Origin: CAZGAQ01 sp964523405
GTDB taxonomy: Bacteria; Planctomycetota; Phycisphaerae; UBA1845; Fen-1342
DNA: 64,000 nt
Reading direction: 5' to 3'
Assembly: GCA_964523405.1 (NCBI GenBank)
Contig: CAZGAQ010000024.1
Span: 17,552 to 81,551 of the forward strand
Below the pieces are notes generated by a model that was given only the letters and a program-made list of their open reading frames with translations, ran no database searches and was not told the DNA's origin. Shown here piece after piece: positions 63,993-64,000 of this stretch; the stretch's first letter is position 1, and each line of letters begins with the position of its first letter. Position numbers and translations under genes: made by a program.

Positions 63993-64000
63993 CCAGGATT

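Noticed and set aside
63964..64000. Integration site next to the tRNA gene
   Set aside because: No repeat of the tRNA 3' end and no integrase are visible before the window ends.

Overview
GC-rich chromosomal DNA from a planctomycete-type bacterium, most likely of the class Phycisphaerae. This is inferred from gene content only. The evidence is a secreted BNR-propeller protein ending in the duplicated dockerin-like motif typical of that group, a Ser/Thr kinase with a CHASE2 sensor, many small lipoproteins of unknown function, and an inactive-looking rhomboid with a group-type C-terminal tail. About 50 protein genes and one tRNA are supported. I see no phage, CRISPR array or intact insertion sequence. 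Several very long ORFs antisense to real genes are artefacts of high GC at third codon positions.

Layout. 0.1-4.1 kb: a leftward operon of three lipoproteins, two of them paralogues and one an FG-GAP propeller. 4.3-12.6 kb: apt, a small membrane protein, a DUF423 protein, uvrA, the CHASE2 kinase and a lipoprotein. 12.7-14.5 kb: a tightly coupled btaB-btaA pair predicted to make betaine lipid. 14.7-17 kb: a STAS anti-anti-sigma factor with an RsbW-type ATPase, then rpsL-rpsG with a clear promoter and terminator. 17.2-19.8 kb: an operon with ATGA overlaps (cca, a SecD-P1-like lipoprotein, a crotonase lacking both usual catalytic glutamates). 19.9-24.3 kb: transaldolase, a DUF3738-like lipoprotein, an NtrC-type regulator and a pseudo-rhomboid. 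24.4-38.1 kb: a leftward block with a DUF4139 protein, typA, yqiJ-yqiK (flotillin), an S9B peptidase, GNAT, a remote BshC-like protein overlapping a GT2 glycosyltransferase, a Tat-exported superoxide dismutase and ndk. 38.2-43.2 kb: rightward secreted proteins and DUF480/YceH. 43.2-43.7 kb: a candidate structured RNA. 43.7-63.5 kb: a mostly leftward block with an HD/nucleotidyltransferase fusion, an ALDH7-type dehydrogenase, a TPR protein, metG, a 37-residue membrane protein, an rRNA methyltransferase with tyrS, a glucoamylase-like secreted protein, a PAS hybrid histidine kinase, folE and a lipoprotein. The window ends with an initiator tRNA-Met.

Functional threads. Translation and tRNA: rpsL, rpsG, cca, metG, tyrS, typA and a tRNA with no encoded CCA. 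Envelope: betaine lipid, flotillin, about nine lipoproteins and secreted propellers. Signalling: an eukaryotic-type kinase, a partner-switching pair, a sigma-54 regulator and a hybrid kinase.

The signal I find most unusual is the 43.3-43.7 kb intergenic region. Read leftward it has a promoter, a strong terminator, and between them a near-complete complement of the 16S anti-Shine-Dalgarno tail. That sequence can be masked by an upstream segment and is followed by a six-codon ORF.
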